A DNA stretch of 64,000 nt, from positions 67,001-131,000 of the forward strand of contig JAOPHQ010003978.1 of the NCBI GenBank assembly GCA_030340625.1, in the 5' to 3' direction. A program made the translations under genes and the position numbers. The DNA comes from Merluccius polli. Taxonomy: Eukaryota; Chordata; Actinopteri; Gadiformes; Merlucciidae. This document shows positions 24,351 through 36,172 of the stretch, in pieces. The notes beneath the pieces were generated by a model. The model did not search any database. It was not told the origin of the DNA and worked only from the letters and a program-made list of their open reading frames with translations. Position 1 is the first letter of the stretch; the number at the start of each line of letters is the position of its first letter.

Positions 24351-26340
24351 TGCAATTTCGGAACGCACGTACGCCGCGATAGGGAGTGAGTTGAACAAAA
24401 GGTGTTTATTAGCATTACACTCAGCTATAGGAGCTCGCCCCGGTGTGGATGCGCATGGGTGGCAGAGCTATAAAGTATTGTAAGTGTAGTCAGAATTGTT
24501 GTAACTGTTAGTAGTAGTAGCCTACTTAAAGGATCACAGCGACTTTTGGGGAAATTGGCTCTGTGTGTGGTGTCTTTGACACTAATTTCATCTGTGTGCG
24601 TCTAGTAAAGAGAAATCTACAAGCTGCACGGTCTGCCCGTAGATTGACACTAGCTCGCTAACCAGCTCACTATGTGAAGCACACTCAACTCAATGTTTTT
24701 GTTTTTATAAACTACACAGTTTACCTATATTTGATTCAAAATCAGAGAATGGCTTTTTCAACGTTCATCTTATTAAACAAAGATAGTACCTAATACATAA
24801 CATGGCATCCATACATGAAAATGAAATTGTGATTGGGGGGGAGGGGGCGCAATGGAATGTCGTTCCGGGAGTAAAAGTCGGGAGGGAACAGGCGTTCCCA
24901 CTCAGATTTTTAAAATTCAATATTTTTTATTGTGCTTGAATGCACCACAAATCCAGCTACAGCACATGGGAAGGCGTGATACTGCAGGGACCCGGGAACC
25001 AGTCTCCGAAAGTAGCATTTCTGTGTCAGCATCATGGGTGTCACCTGGCCTGGGCATTTGGGGCTGTAGCCCTGAAGATTTTTTCTTTAGCCCAACACTT
25101 CTCTCATAGCAGAGCAGAGAATAGTAGGATAACATGTTAGATATAGATTGACAGACAGATTACATAAGCAAGCAGCCTTTATAAACAACATTCTGCCAAC
25201 TTGAATTTATAGTTAGCATTCTGGTGGAGTAGAAACATGCTTCTTTGAGCCTGAAGAGGATTAGCGGTGTGGAAGGAGGGGATGGACAGGAGCCTCTATA
25301 GTCCAAATGCAGCTTATACCTACCTACCACCACCACCACCACCATGTAAACCCACTTCCACTTTTCAGCCCAAACTGAAAACTAGAGTCTCTGGCTTTGA
25401 CCTAAAGGCAGCTGCATCATCATCCCCATCTTTTCTTCTGAATCAAACATCATGCACAAAGATGCCCTACATGCCATAAATGTTGCAGGGGGGAGTTATG
25501 TTCATGCTTTATAATTTTCAGTTGGATTCAAAGATTTTTTAGTTACCCTTTAGGGTAATACAACCAATAAACACTCTTTATGGAATGCTTTTTCTTCGAT
25601 GCAACACAGCTGATGAATCATTCAGAATGTGTTTTTCTTCTTTTTCGAGAGACTGGTCCTGGGATGCATTGGTAGTTTGACATACAAAACGTGAATGAGC
25701 ATAATTGTGGAGGAATAAAGTCCCTGAATGAACAAAGAAATTCATATGGAAAACACACATTTACACTTGATAGGCAATTGATATTTCAAACAAAATCAAT
25801 GAAAATCAAAGATATGAGGCAGTTTGATGTTTAATGAAATATAACTAAAAACTATATAATATAAACTATATAATCATATGATTAATTATTATTTAAATAA
25901 TAATATTGTATGTTATTTACGCAATTGTGGTTGCAATTACTACTTGATTTACTTGAATTACTACTTTACTAACTACTTTGCAACCACTAAAATATATAGT
26001 ATTTTAATAATAAATATATCATTATACAATGTAGTATAATAATATTTTTATATTTTCTGTATAATATGTATTATGTACGTTATAGGTGTGAGGAAAAAAA
26101 ACGATTTCTCTGGCCATTTCTTTCACCCATCTGATATTGGATACAAAAGGATTGGATAAAAAAAAAAGATTCATGTAGGAAAAGCCATTTTTCAAGATGG
26201 CCACAATGGTTGGTGCGGCTGGGGTTAAGGGAGATTTTTAATTTGGGCTGGTCGTAGAGGGAGAAGGAGGAGTGTAAAGAAGCAGGAAATGGCCGAGGTG
26301 GGCTTTCATTTAGTCAACAAAGAATGAAAGTAATGGGATA
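24350..26340. other. Unassigned intergenic sequence
   Basis: No gene or element recognised. Small features are a G-rich run near 24835 and a (CCA)n run at 25325-25345. Confidence 0.5.
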
Positions 26341-26357
26341 CCTTGTAGTGTGTTTAC

Positions 26358-26425
26358 ACACACTCTCTCTCTCACTCTCTCTCTCTCTCTCTCTCTCACG
26401 CACACACTCTCTCTCTCACACACAC
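26358..26425 (+). repeat. (CT)n/(CA)n microsatellite
   Basis: Imperfect CT and CA tracts. Confidence 0.95.
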
Positions 26426-26599
26426 CAGACTCTTACATATGTATAGACGTAATGCGTAAAAAGTGGTACATAAAATTAAATATACAGTGTTCATGAAATA
26501 CATTCAGAATGGCCACACACAGACACAAACAAACACGCATGCACGTGTGCACTCACACACACACACGTATTGTGTAATCAGCGTGTGCCATAGTGAGTC

Positions 26600-26910
26600 A
26601 TTGAGTAACATCTCCATCCATTTAGCTATGAGCCCCGGCAGACTCCAGCTGCCTGCTGTGTTTATTAAAAATATAACAGCCCTATTATACTCATTAGGTT
26701 ATTGCACACCCAGGCACAGAGAGGTGTGGACCATACAGAGGCAGACGGGAGGTGGAAACACTCCCCGACATCAGCACCCAGCCCCACCCAGAGACGACCA
26801 GGGAGCCATTCCTCATATTGATTTGCGCCGCTGCTGTCGGTTTATGGCACAGCGCAGGCCTTAATTGCATCAGCGCTTAGAAACAAATTATTTTTAATCT
26901 GTCTTGTTCA
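26600..26910. other. Candidate conserved non-coding element
   Basis: Unique sequence flanked by microsatellites, with TTTATTAAAAATATAACAGC followed by CTCATTAGGTTATTG and a downstream CCTTAATTGCATCAGCGC. It has the mixed composition and homeodomain-type sites of developmental enhancers. No coding frame. Judgement by appearance only. Confidence 0.3.
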
Positions 26911-27448
26911 CTTTATCAGTGATAAAGTTTAGCAGATTAAAACCAGAAAGATCATGGTGTTGTTCCTCAAAGCCTTTAGGTATTGGTTGAGATATAGCAA
27001 AATGGGTTGATGAATCCACTTGAGACAAGCACACCATGTTGTATGTACTCGGAAATGAACAGTGCGTGACAATGTTAAAAACATTGAAAATATAACTGCT
27101 TGCAACAGTGTGAAATAAAAGCATACACACACACTCACAATAATTTGCACCCAGGCTTAAAGTTCAGATGAAAACAACCTTAGTGGTGTGATCCCTGGGG
27201 ACCTAATTGTAAAAGTCCAATGCATCGCACAAATAGACATGCGTGGGGAGCAAAGAGTTTGACCACAGCCTGCGCTAAGTGGTCCCCTAAATGTCCTAAC
27301 TGATGCATACGTTAAGTTTCACCTGCTTGATGCTTCACATAAACTTCACAAGTCTCTCTCTCTCTTCTCTTTCTTCCTGCCTTTCATTTTTGCACTTATC
27401 CATATTTTTGTGTCTCTCTCGTTCACAAACATACTCACACACTTACAT

Positions 27449-27465
27449 GCACACACACACACACA

Positions 27466-27530
<65 letters not shown>
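27449..27530 (+). repeat. (CA)n microsatellite
   Basis: About 80 bp of CA with one AT interruption. Confidence 0.98.
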
Positions 27531-27531
<1 letters not shown>

Positions 27532-27919
27532 AATAGTGTGGATGCTAAGTAGTGAGGGACTGGTGGAGGCCCGGGGCTCATAAAGCGAAAATGTAACAAG
27601 GCAGACAACGCTCATAGTAATAACTCCCGACAATCGCCTTGGCCTACAAAACTACACACAAGGGGGGCCCCCCTCCAAGGTGTATGTGTGTGCGTATGGG
27701 TGTGTTAGTTGCCACGGAGATTGGCTGAGCGAGGGATAGAAAGTGGCGACTAGGGGAAATGTGATCGTCTCACCTCAAACAGAGAAAATAAAGTAGGCTT
27801 TGTGATTATTATTAGAATTCCCTGTTCTTCCCCCATTGAACCTAAATGACCGTGGATGGCAAGCAAGGGATATGCAGAGACACACACGGAGTCCACACAC
27901 ACACAATTGTATAATGAAT

Positions 27920-28043
27920 AAATAAATAAATAAATATATATATATATATATATATTCTGAGAAAGACCGATATTATGACAGTAAATTAGTTTATTCTATG
28001 ACATCCACATATTTACCATTCTCTTCCCATTTTCCATACCCCT

Positions 28044-28090
<47 letters not shown>

Positions 28091-28094
28091 ACCA
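27920..28094 (+). repeat. (AAAT)n/(TA)n and (TC)n(AC)n microsatellites
   Basis: AAAT/TA tract at 27920-27955 and TC-then-AC tract at 28045-28094, separated by about 90 bp. Confidence 0.95.
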
Positions 28095-28442
28095 AAGCAC
28101 ATGCACACACATGCAAAAAACATACACAAGCACACATGCATATTCACCGTCAGACCAATGTTTTGCAAGTTAATGAGCATAGTTTACGATGGGGGACACG
28201 CATGGATTTGTTTTCACTCTCTCTCACTCTTCCTTCCCGCCACACTATTCCACACTCTCCATCTCTCTCAAACACACTCATATTGGGTACAAATGAACAT
28301 GGTTCATGACAACTCGAATAGACAACGGCTGGAGACAATTACCATTCCTTATTCCTAAGACACACACACACACACACACATATATACGATTACAAAAATG
28401 CATACAAACTGATTTTACTCAGGTCTACTCACTCGCTCACAC

Positions 28443-28484
28443 ACATACTCAAACTTAAACACACACACTCAAACACACACACAC

Positions 28485-28524
<40 letters not shown>

Positions 28525-28594
28525 TACGGCTGCCCAACCAGAACTAACAATGGCCCACTACGGACAGTCCTGTCAACACAGCCTTGGAGAAATA

Positions 28595-28643
<49 letters not shown>

Positions 28644-28648
28644 TGTGT
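28443..28648 (+). repeat. (CA)n and (GT)n microsatellites facing each other
   Basis: CA repeats at 28460-28518 and GT repeats at 28597-28647 are mutually complementary and could pair as a hairpin across an 80-bp spacer. Confidence 0.95.
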
Positions 28649-28733
28649 GGCGAGAGAAGCATTTGGGTGCATGCTTGCCTCATTTATATCCCCCAATCCT
28701 TTATGGATCTTTGACAGTGACTCACAGAGAACA

Positions 28734-29160
28734 GAAGTATGGGGGTATTATTGTAGTAGAACTATATACAAATGTGAGTGGAGAGTTGTAACTGTATCTC
28801 ACTCCGTGTGTGCGTAAATGTGTAAAATAATCTCTAAATGCTCAATCAGATTTGTAAACGTGTGTGCTTAAAATAATCTAGATCATAGCTCTAGAACATA
28901 GATCTGAAAATGTGTAGACAAATCTGTAAATGCGTAGATATTAATGGATAAAAAGTATTTTGCTCTAAGAGCTGGAAATACAGATAAGTCATCAGTTACA
29001 ACTCTCAATTGGTTGTCTTTTTACTTGTGAATTTTGCTACACTTCTGCCATGGCAGAGATCTGCAAATGCATGTGGTGATTTGCAAATGTGTGTGGAGAT
29101 TTGTCTGTGTGCCTCAGTAGCTATACAGCCTACATACCACTAGTCGGTGGTAGCACCCAG
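28734..29160 (+). repeat. Interspersed repeat, left inverted copy
   Basis: Contains GGAGAGTTGTAACTGTATCTC, AAGAGCTGGAAATACAGA, GCAGAGATCTGCAAATGCAT and GCCTCAGTAGCTATACAGCC. The same sequence recurs in inverted orientation at 36903-37340. Multiple TGTGTAAA/TCTGTAAATG words make it internally repetitive. It ends at GGTAGCACCCAG. Family not identified; no coding. Confidence 0.85.
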
Positions 29161-29679
29161 TAATGCAGCGAAACAGAATGGTCTACTGCACACCAGATCT
29201 GCAGGGCGGTGGCTGCCCCCGGAGGAACAGACAGGTCACCCTGGAGCGATTTTTCCAGAGCCCTCATTTCCGGCCAGTGACGGCTACTCGACGAGCCAGG
29301 GTTGTTTCCCGTGTCACACCCCATAGTCCCACCAGCTGGAACACACACACTCCCGGTTCCCTGATACTGTACGATTTATCTGGGAACGGCCCGGCCATTC
29401 TGAGACCCAGTTTCCGCATCAGTCCCTGCAAGATCGCAGGGAGCTCCTTATTCGCAGGGACAGGAGTGCTGATGCTGCGGTCAGCCTGGACACAGCTGGT
29501 GGGACTGCCCGCTGATGGAGGAGGGTCAGTTGGTCCAGGTCACTACCTTGTTTGCCTCCTCTCCCGACAGGAAGGGTAGGTACGGCATACCGATAAGGAT
29601 GCAAGGGGATACCTATTAGGCTTTTTATTAGGTTTTGGATTTGGGAAGTTGTCAAACCCTGATTCACCAAAGCCTGGTT

Positions 29680-31920
29680 CGACCCAGGGCTTTTAGTGGA
29701 GGCATCAGGGGTGAAAATTAAGTGTATCCATCAAATTAAGTGTATTCATGGGGATGTGCACAAATATCCAGTCGTGACCCTGGAAATTCACTAGAAAGGG
29801 AAAACGCATAAGGTGAAGGCTGTGGTTCGTTCCGCGCCTATCGCGAATATACTGAAGCCCGGCCAATCATCCCCTGCGATTGGCCAGGGGACTTTATGGT
29901 AGTTAGGGACAGGTTATATAGGGTGAGTTGAGACCCTCTGTCTGGGGAAGAAGTGAGCCAGTTGCTTATCCCAAAAAGCCGTGGGGAAATGGTTTTCTAG
30001 GTGGCTCATCACAGCCCAATGGCTGGTCATTTGGGCTGCGAACACGGACATATGTCGGTGGTGTGCATCCTGCCGTGAATGTCAGTTGGTTAACCCTCTA
30101 GCCACCCAAAAGCGCTGTTGCGCCCTCTACCGCTAATTGAGACCCCCTTGGAGAGAATTGGCATGGATCTCATCAGGCCACTAGACCGTAGTGCACGGGG
30201 ATACTGATTTGCATTTGTCACTGTATTTGCATTTGTCACCAGTATCCATCTCGGCAAAGAGCGTAGCGCAGCTACTGTTTCAATTAATCTCCCGAGTTTG
30301 AATCACGAATAAGATTCTAACTGATCAGGGCACTGCATTTATGTCACGTACAGTACGCAAACTTTATGGGGTGGTGGGGATTAAATCTATTCGGACCAGC
30401 ATGTACTATCCCCAGACAGAAAATCAGGTAGAGAGGTTTAACAAGACATTAAAGTCCATGCTGCGCATGTTCGTGCATGACGGTATTCGTAATTGGGATA
30501 AATGGCTCGACCCTTATTCGTGTACAGGAGGTTCCTCAGGCCTCCACAGGGTTTTCCCCTTTTGAACTGTTGTTCAGTAGGCGGCCCAGGGGCGTATGTT
30601 GATTACGAGGTTGCGTGCTCCGACGGGGGGTGGCCCAGATTTATCACCTCAACCTCCTAAAAATGTGGAATGAGGTGCGCCCGGTCTCATTAATGACGTC
30701 TGTAATCCAGGAGGGTGAGCTGGGACCAGAGGTTATAAAATCAAAACAATCTACTCCGGTCCCGTGTGATAGACACCTTTCTTCTCGTCAAATAGCCGAT
30801 GTCACCGAGTTGCAGCAGCGCTTTGCTAACTTTGTCTCTCCCCTACGGTTAGGTTGCATCCGTGAAGGTTGAAGTCTGTGAGGAATGCAAAATGTTCTGG
30901 AGGAATTAAAGGCTATGCTGGAAATGGGGCTAATAGAAGGGCATAATGGCTGGTCTAGTCCTATTGTACTTGTTCGCAAGTCTAATGGGTATATTCGGTT
31001 CTGTGTTGACTACCGCAAGGTGAACGACGTGCCAAAGTTTTTCATGCGTATTAAAAGTATGGTTATATTTTATATCTACCATATGACCAATAAGTAGATA
31101 GTGTGAGGTCAGATGATGGCGAAAAACAGGCAGGCTTGTCGCTGTACGTGTAAAGAATCTTTTAGATAATACCCGGAGGCGACAATCTGGCGCTGGAGCC
31201 AGACACCACAAGGACGAGGGGGGAAGACGTCAACAGCCAGCCCTTTATGACGTTTTCACTGTTTGTGTATATAACTTCCTGGGTCAGGGATAGTTGGTGT
31301 GCAGACTTCGTGAACTGACACACACTTTGTTGTCTGTCAGGGAAACATAGTTGGACCCAGATATCTGTAAAACTCTGCACATTCTACTGGTGTTAAGAAT
31401 AAAACTGATTATTGAGTAAACTAAAACTTCTTCTATCGCTTCATTAAAGAACACGCGTGAGTAAGAGTTTCAAGAGAAACTGCTTTTCACAACAGTATCC
31501 AATGCCTCGGGTCGACATACTCCTAGATCACCTAGGCACTGCTCATTTCCTGGATTTAACACTGGATTTAACCAAGGGTTACTGGCAGATTCCCTTTTCT
31601 CCAGAGTCTACGGAAAAATCTGCCTTCTGTGTTCCACAGTGTGGTGTTCCAACGCATGTGTTCCAATTCATATGGCTTGTTCCAATTGAATACACTTCCT
31701 TTTGGGTTGTTCAGGGCCCAGGCCACTTTCCAGCGTCTATGGGCTGTATGCTGCTGCCTACCTTGATGACGTCATTATTAATAGTGACACTTGGCAGCAG
31801 CATGTTGAGTGGGTGGGGGTGGTGCTTGAATCACTAAGGCGGGCGGGTCTTGCAGACCAACACGTTGAGCAGGGGGCTGGGGGCCATTTTGTACCAGGAG
31901 GTGGAGGGCAGCTCTTGGTA
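29680..31920 (+). pseudogene. Gmr1-like Ty3/gypsy retrotransposon pol, integrase upstream of reverse transcriptase
   Basis: Decayed domains in order. Protease-type region at about 29700-29870 (IHGDVHKYPVVTLEI). Integrase zinc finger at about 30000-30110 (HHSPMAGHLG and a CxxCxxC-like stretch). Integrase core at about 30150-30520 (ERIGMDLIRPLDRSARGY; DQGTAFMSRTVRKLYG; QTENQVERFNKTLKSML). Integrase C-terminal IYHLNLLKMW at about 30645. RT N-terminal part at about 30880-31045 (WSSPIVLVRKSNG, FCVDYRKVND), then a 442-bp insertion. RT resumes at about 31498 (YPMPRVDILLDHLGTAHFLD, TKGYWQIPFSPES, YLDDVI at about 31760). An RNase H fragment RGLGAILYQEVEG lies at about 31866-31905. Most gypsy elements have RT before integrase; the reverse order with these residues is the hallmark of the Gmr1 group first described in cod. 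Multiple frameshifts, stops and an internal RT-RNase H deletion make it inactive. Confidence 0.85.
31052..31493 (+). mobile_element. Solo-LTR-like insertion in the Gmr1-like RT
   Basis: RT coding is interrupted after GCGTAT and resumes at GTATCC; GTAT at 31048-31051 and 31494-31497 looks like a 4-bp duplication. The 442-bp insert has a TATATAA box at about 31267 and an AATAAA signal at about 31399, spaced like an LTR promoter and polyadenylation site, and ends CACAACA. The 5' end does not start with TG under this boundary, so the exact edge is uncertain. Confidence 0.6.
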
Positions 31921-31924
31921 ACAA

Positions 31925-33350
31925 GCAATTGGTTGCTTGTTACTCCCACGCTGCGTTTATCGCAGAGATGCAGATGTTTTTTGACCGCCCCGTTCGGGGC
32001 CAGGATGGAGCCCAATGGTTGTACTCCCTTTATCAAAGGTCCCACATTGTCACCGCAATGGAGATAGAATTCAAGACCCTCACCACGGAGAGTGGGTGGA
32101 ACGAGCTGGCCCTGCAGGACAAACCTGGAAGCGTGGACGAGCTGATTGAGCTGGCCTCCCGGCTCAATAATCGCTTCCGCAAGTGTCAAAGGGAGAGGTC
32201 ATCCAGGTCGCCGGCCATGTCAAACTCCTGGGCACAGCCTCAGTGGTTGGTTCACCCTCAGCCTCTCGCTCCTCCCGTTATCAAACAGCTGCAACGCTTC
32301 CTGGGCTTTGCCAACTTTTGCCATAGATTTATTAGGAATTATATCAGTAGAGCAGCTCCTCTGACAGTCCTCACGCCCACCCGGGAGGCGGCAGGCGCTC
32401 ACACCGAGCTTAAGCAGCGGTTTGTGTCAGCCCCTATCCTCAATCAACCTGACACATGCCGTCAATTCAAAGTTGAAGTGGATGCTTCTGACATGGGTGT
32501 GGGGGCAATGCTGTCTCAGCAGTCCCGGGGGGACAACAATCTTCACCTGTGCGCTTTCGTCTCACAGAAGCTCGACCCGCCAGAGAGGAATTTTGACGTT
32601 GGTAATTGAGAGCTCCTCGCGATCAAGTTGGCACTGGAGATGTGGCACCACCTGTTGGAGGGAGCAGAACAACCCTTTATCGTCTGGACGGATCAACCGG
32701 TACCGGCCCACCCAACCAGCCGTCCCGGACTCAGTGTGGTCCCAGCTCCTCCTCTGGGCACACTCTACCTGGCTCACGTGTCACCCTGGCATCACGTGCA
32801 CCATGGCTTTCCTCTGCCAACAGTTCTGGTGGCCCACCTTAGGCCCCGACACCTGGGCTTTTGTCGCAGCCTGCTCCACCTGCACACATAACAACACGTC
32901 TACCAGATCCCAATCCGGCCTCCTCCATCCTCTGCCCATCCCAAGTCGTCCCCGGTCTCATATCTGCCTGGACTTTTTTTTACCGGGCTTCCGCCGTCAG
33001 AGGGCAACACCACCATCCTCACAGTCATAGATGGATTCTCCAAGGCTGCCCATTTCATCACCCTGCCCACCCTCCCAATGTCCTGGGAGACCGCCGACAT
33101 TCTGGTTTCCCATGTATTCCGCCTGCATGGCATTCCATCGGATTTTTCAGACTAACGGGCAAACTGAGCGAACCAGGAGATGGAGACTATGTTCCACTGC
33201 GACTATGCTGGAGTGTGCAGTTACCCTATGTCGAATACATGCACAATACGCACCAAAATGCCTCCACGGGCCTGTGCCCTTTCCTGTGTTCCTTGGGGTA
33301 CCAGCCACCTCTTTTCCCGTCACAGGAGGCGGAAATCTTGGTCAGGTGCG
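31925..33350 (+). pseudogene. Sushi-like Ty3/gypsy chromovirus remnant (gag, RT/RNase H, integrase)
   Basis: Gag at about 31945-32200: FFDRPVRGQDGAQWL, EFKTLTTESGWNELAL, DELIELASRLNNRFR. A deletion then removes the gag zinc knuckle, protease and most of RT. RT tail at about 32280-32400: LQRFLGFANFCHRFIRNY, SAPILNQPDTC. RNase H at about 32460-32690: VEVDASDMGVGAMLSQQS, ERNFDVGN, a TGA stop where the family has CGA, then ELLAIKLALEMWHHLLEG and FIVWTD. Integrase zinc finger at about 32750-32890 (CHPGITCTMAFLCQQFWWPT, FVAACSTC) and core to about 33340 (VIDGFSKAAHF across frames, TNGQTER, GYQPPLFPSQE). Order is gag-RT-RNase H-integrase, unlike the Gmr1-like unit to its left, so these are two different elements side by side. 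Many frame changes. Confidence 0.85.
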
Positions 33351-33433
33351 GGTGATCAACGAGGCAAGACAAGACAGACAAGGAACGAACCAGCGGCAGC
33401 TAGGACCTGGCAGGAGAGACCGTGACAACACCA

Positions 33434-34737
33434 CAGGCATTGTTATCGAGAGCGCATCTCTTTTTTTCTATTATAAATGATGTGGCTGTATTTATTAAAG
33501 ATTCATACAAGCGTATGAATGTCTGGGAGAAGGTGAGTGATGACAAGCGACGCAGAAGGCTGTCTCCAATTGGAGAAACTAGGTGGTGGGCAAAGGACCA
33601 GGCTCTCAGCAAAATATTTGGCTATTTTGGTAACCCCGACAATGCCTTGTTCGTGGACTTAATCCTAACACTGAAGAGGATAGTGGAGGATAAATCAATG
33701 AAACCACCTGTCAGAGCAAAAGGGTTACTTTGAGTCCCTTTTGAAGCATGAGACAATCCTGACTGCACAAATATTTCTTAGGATATTTGAGATCACCTCC
33801 CCACTCTCCAACTACCTGCAGACCAGTGGCATGGACCTAATCACTGCGCATCGCCTAGTAATGGGGGCCCAAGACAGCCTAAAAAAATGCACAAGGGACA
33901 TGGATGCTGTGACAAAAGCCGCTAATGTCTTTGTTGAGTGGGCTAACAATAAGGTGGAGGAAAACGAATCCGAAGAGGTGGTACAGGCAGCTTTCCCTCA
34001 AAGAAAAATCAGAAAGAAAAAGACCATGCCAGGTGAAGAAGCAGAGGAAGAACACACATTGAGTGCAGAGGATCAGTACAGGATCAAGGTACACAACATC
34101 ATTTTGGATACAGTGACTGAGAGCATCCAAACACGCTACTCTGCAAATGGAGCCCTTTATGATGATTTTGCCTGCCTCGACCCAAGGAACTTTGACACAT
34201 TGAGAGTTAAAAGGCTCCCATCTGAATCCCTGGAACAACTCAGTCGATGTCTCCTGAGATTTGACGACAGAGCCACACCTGGAAGGCTCAAGGCCGAGCT
34301 CTATAATCTGGCCAACCAATGGGAGAGAATAAAGTTGCCCCATTTGGAGTCCTACACTGTGCGGACTGCAGCAGAGCATACCAAAGATGGAGATGGCCTG
34401 GAGCTCACAGTCACCAGCTGCACCTCCTGTAAAGACTGTGCAATTTGTGTATCGGGTCCTCTCCAAATACAACCTTCTGACTGGTTCCTATCATGTCATT
34501 GGATTGGCCTACAAGTTCCTGCTGACACTCTCCTTCAGCCAAGTGGCCTGGGAGAGGACCTTCTCAACACTAAAGTTTGTGAAGAACAGACTGAGAACCA
34601 CCTTGACACAGGATCGTCTTGAGGCCTTCATTATAATGTGCACCGAAAAAGAGATCCTGATGTCTCTAGACAACGATGGGGTCATTGATAAAGTTGCAGA
34701 GACCAGTGAAGTGCTCCGGCGCTTGCTGATGATGTGA
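33434..34737 (+). pseudogene. hAT-superfamily transposase, 5'-truncated
   Basis: Homology begins INDVAVFIKDSYKRMNVWEKV and SPIGETRWWAKDQALSKIFG, the central part of DUF4371/ZMYM-type hAT transposases. It continues with SLLKHETILTAQIFLRIFEI and SNYLQTSGMDLITAHRLV. It ends in the hATC dimerisation domain LSFSQVAWERTFSTLKFVKN and LTQDRLEAFIIMCTEKEIL. A one-base insertion near 33728 breaks the frame (AKG then YFESLLKHE), and a second shift lies near 34400-34450 before VYRVLSKYN. The terminal TGA is at 34735-34737. The BED finger and first catalytic aspartate are missing because the Sushi-like remnant abuts at about 33430. Inactive. Confidence 0.85.
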
Positions 34738-35803
34738 GGTAGGACAGTCTCTGTTTTTTTTGTTTTATGAATAGAAATTAAAGCATAAGATTATGTTTGA
34801 AATGATAAAAAACATAAATTAAGAGAATGTCCACTATTGCCTTTAATGTATTGGCCTGCTAAATTAGAATTATTTGTTATTTGTCATTTTCATGCAGATG
34901 TAGCTCTACACCGACAGATTCAGGGTCCAGCAGAGAGGAAGCAGAGCGAGCTCTACATCCAGATTATTTTGATGACAAGCTGTTTGTTTTCTCTAACTAT
35001 ATAAATCCAACTATATCAATCAAGGAAATTCTGTCTGTCTGTGTGTGTGTCCTCATTTTTCTCCTAAACGGCTTGACCTATCACTCTGAAATGTCGCATA
35101 GCCCCTCAATATATACCTGGCCAGAGACTGACAGAGCCATTTTTCTATATTGTCATTGCAAACATTGGTTAAAAAAAAGCTTGATTTGTGATTTATGTGA
35201 AGCATTAACCAGCAGTGAGGGGCAGACAATGTGACATCTTTGTATGTTGTTGGATATGACAATTATTTCCCACTTTTTTTCATTCCACTAAAATAATTGT
35301 ATCTTGCACTATTTAGATCATTTTCAGCCTTGATTTACCTTTCTAGGCACATGCAATTTCTAATATTTTGTACATGGACAAGATTGCTTATAAAATATTT
35401 CCCAGTGATCTTCCCAAAATTCTAAACACATGCACATCCCAACATTGACATGTAGTTGCAATGCACATATCCACGGATAAGGACTATTTTTTATTATTTT
35501 ACACAGTGGCAAAATTCTACGTGTGCTATTCCCGTGGTCTCATAAAAGGCCTCTCCATCCCAAAGTCCCAGGCCAAATCTTTGTCCCAGTCCATCCCTGA
35601 TACCTGCCCAGGTGTATTGGTCAGTATTTCTGCAGTGATGAGTTAAATCAGGGCTTGTTGCGACCACGGATGTATTTGGTTTGCGATGCTCATGCCTTGT
35701 TATTTTGATGTTTTACTTTTTGCTCGACTAATGAAAACGTATTCGACTAAGCCTCCGTCGATCGACTAAGCCGACTATTCGACTATAAGGGGGCAGCCCT
35801 AGT
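34738..35803 (+). mobile_element. hAT 3' region and right terminus
   Basis: Non-coding tail of the hAT element. The last 130 bp are rich in CGACTAA/ATTCGACTA words and end TAAGGGGGCAGCCCTA at 35803, a hAT-type right terminus (complement TAGGGCTGCCCCC). The left terminus is absent, so no target duplication can be read. A repeat-like patch lies at 35025-35230. Confidence 0.65.
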
Positions 35804-35936
35804 TAACTTACAACACTTTATATGGACCTGATGTTTTATTTTTATTTTCTAATTATTTGGAGATTGACAAAACGTCGAAACTAAAGGTTGCAGGCAGTAT
35901 TTAGGACTAGTCTCAAATTCAGCGGAATGTAAATGG

Positions 35937-36172
35937 CTAGGGCTGTTCAATCTGTTAAACAATAAATGACTTTATGAAGCCATGTTTTTTGTTATTTATC
36001 AATATTTTGATCTGCCACAATAATGTAATAAATTTAAATGGAAATACCTCAAGTTGAGGGCTTTTCTCAGCAATTTTTAGGTGAGATTAAAAAAAGAGAT
36101 TAATTGGATCAATTAATTACAGATCATAATTAATTAATCTCTCAATTTTTTTAATCTCTTGACAGCACTAGT
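35937..36172. mobile_element. hAT-like MITE (CTAGGGCTGT / CTAGTGCTGT ends)
   Basis: The left end CTAGGGCTGTTCAATC and the complement of the right end CTAGTGCTGTCAAGAGA match at most positions. The interior has TTAATTAATTA/AGAGATTAA words typical of a common fish hAT family. No 8-bp duplication is evident. Confidence 0.6.

Noticed and set aside
29163..29579. 138-codon plus-strand frame as a gag or host protein
   Set aside because: No recognisable domain. It may overlap decayed gag-side sequence of the Gmr1-like element, but I cannot support a call.
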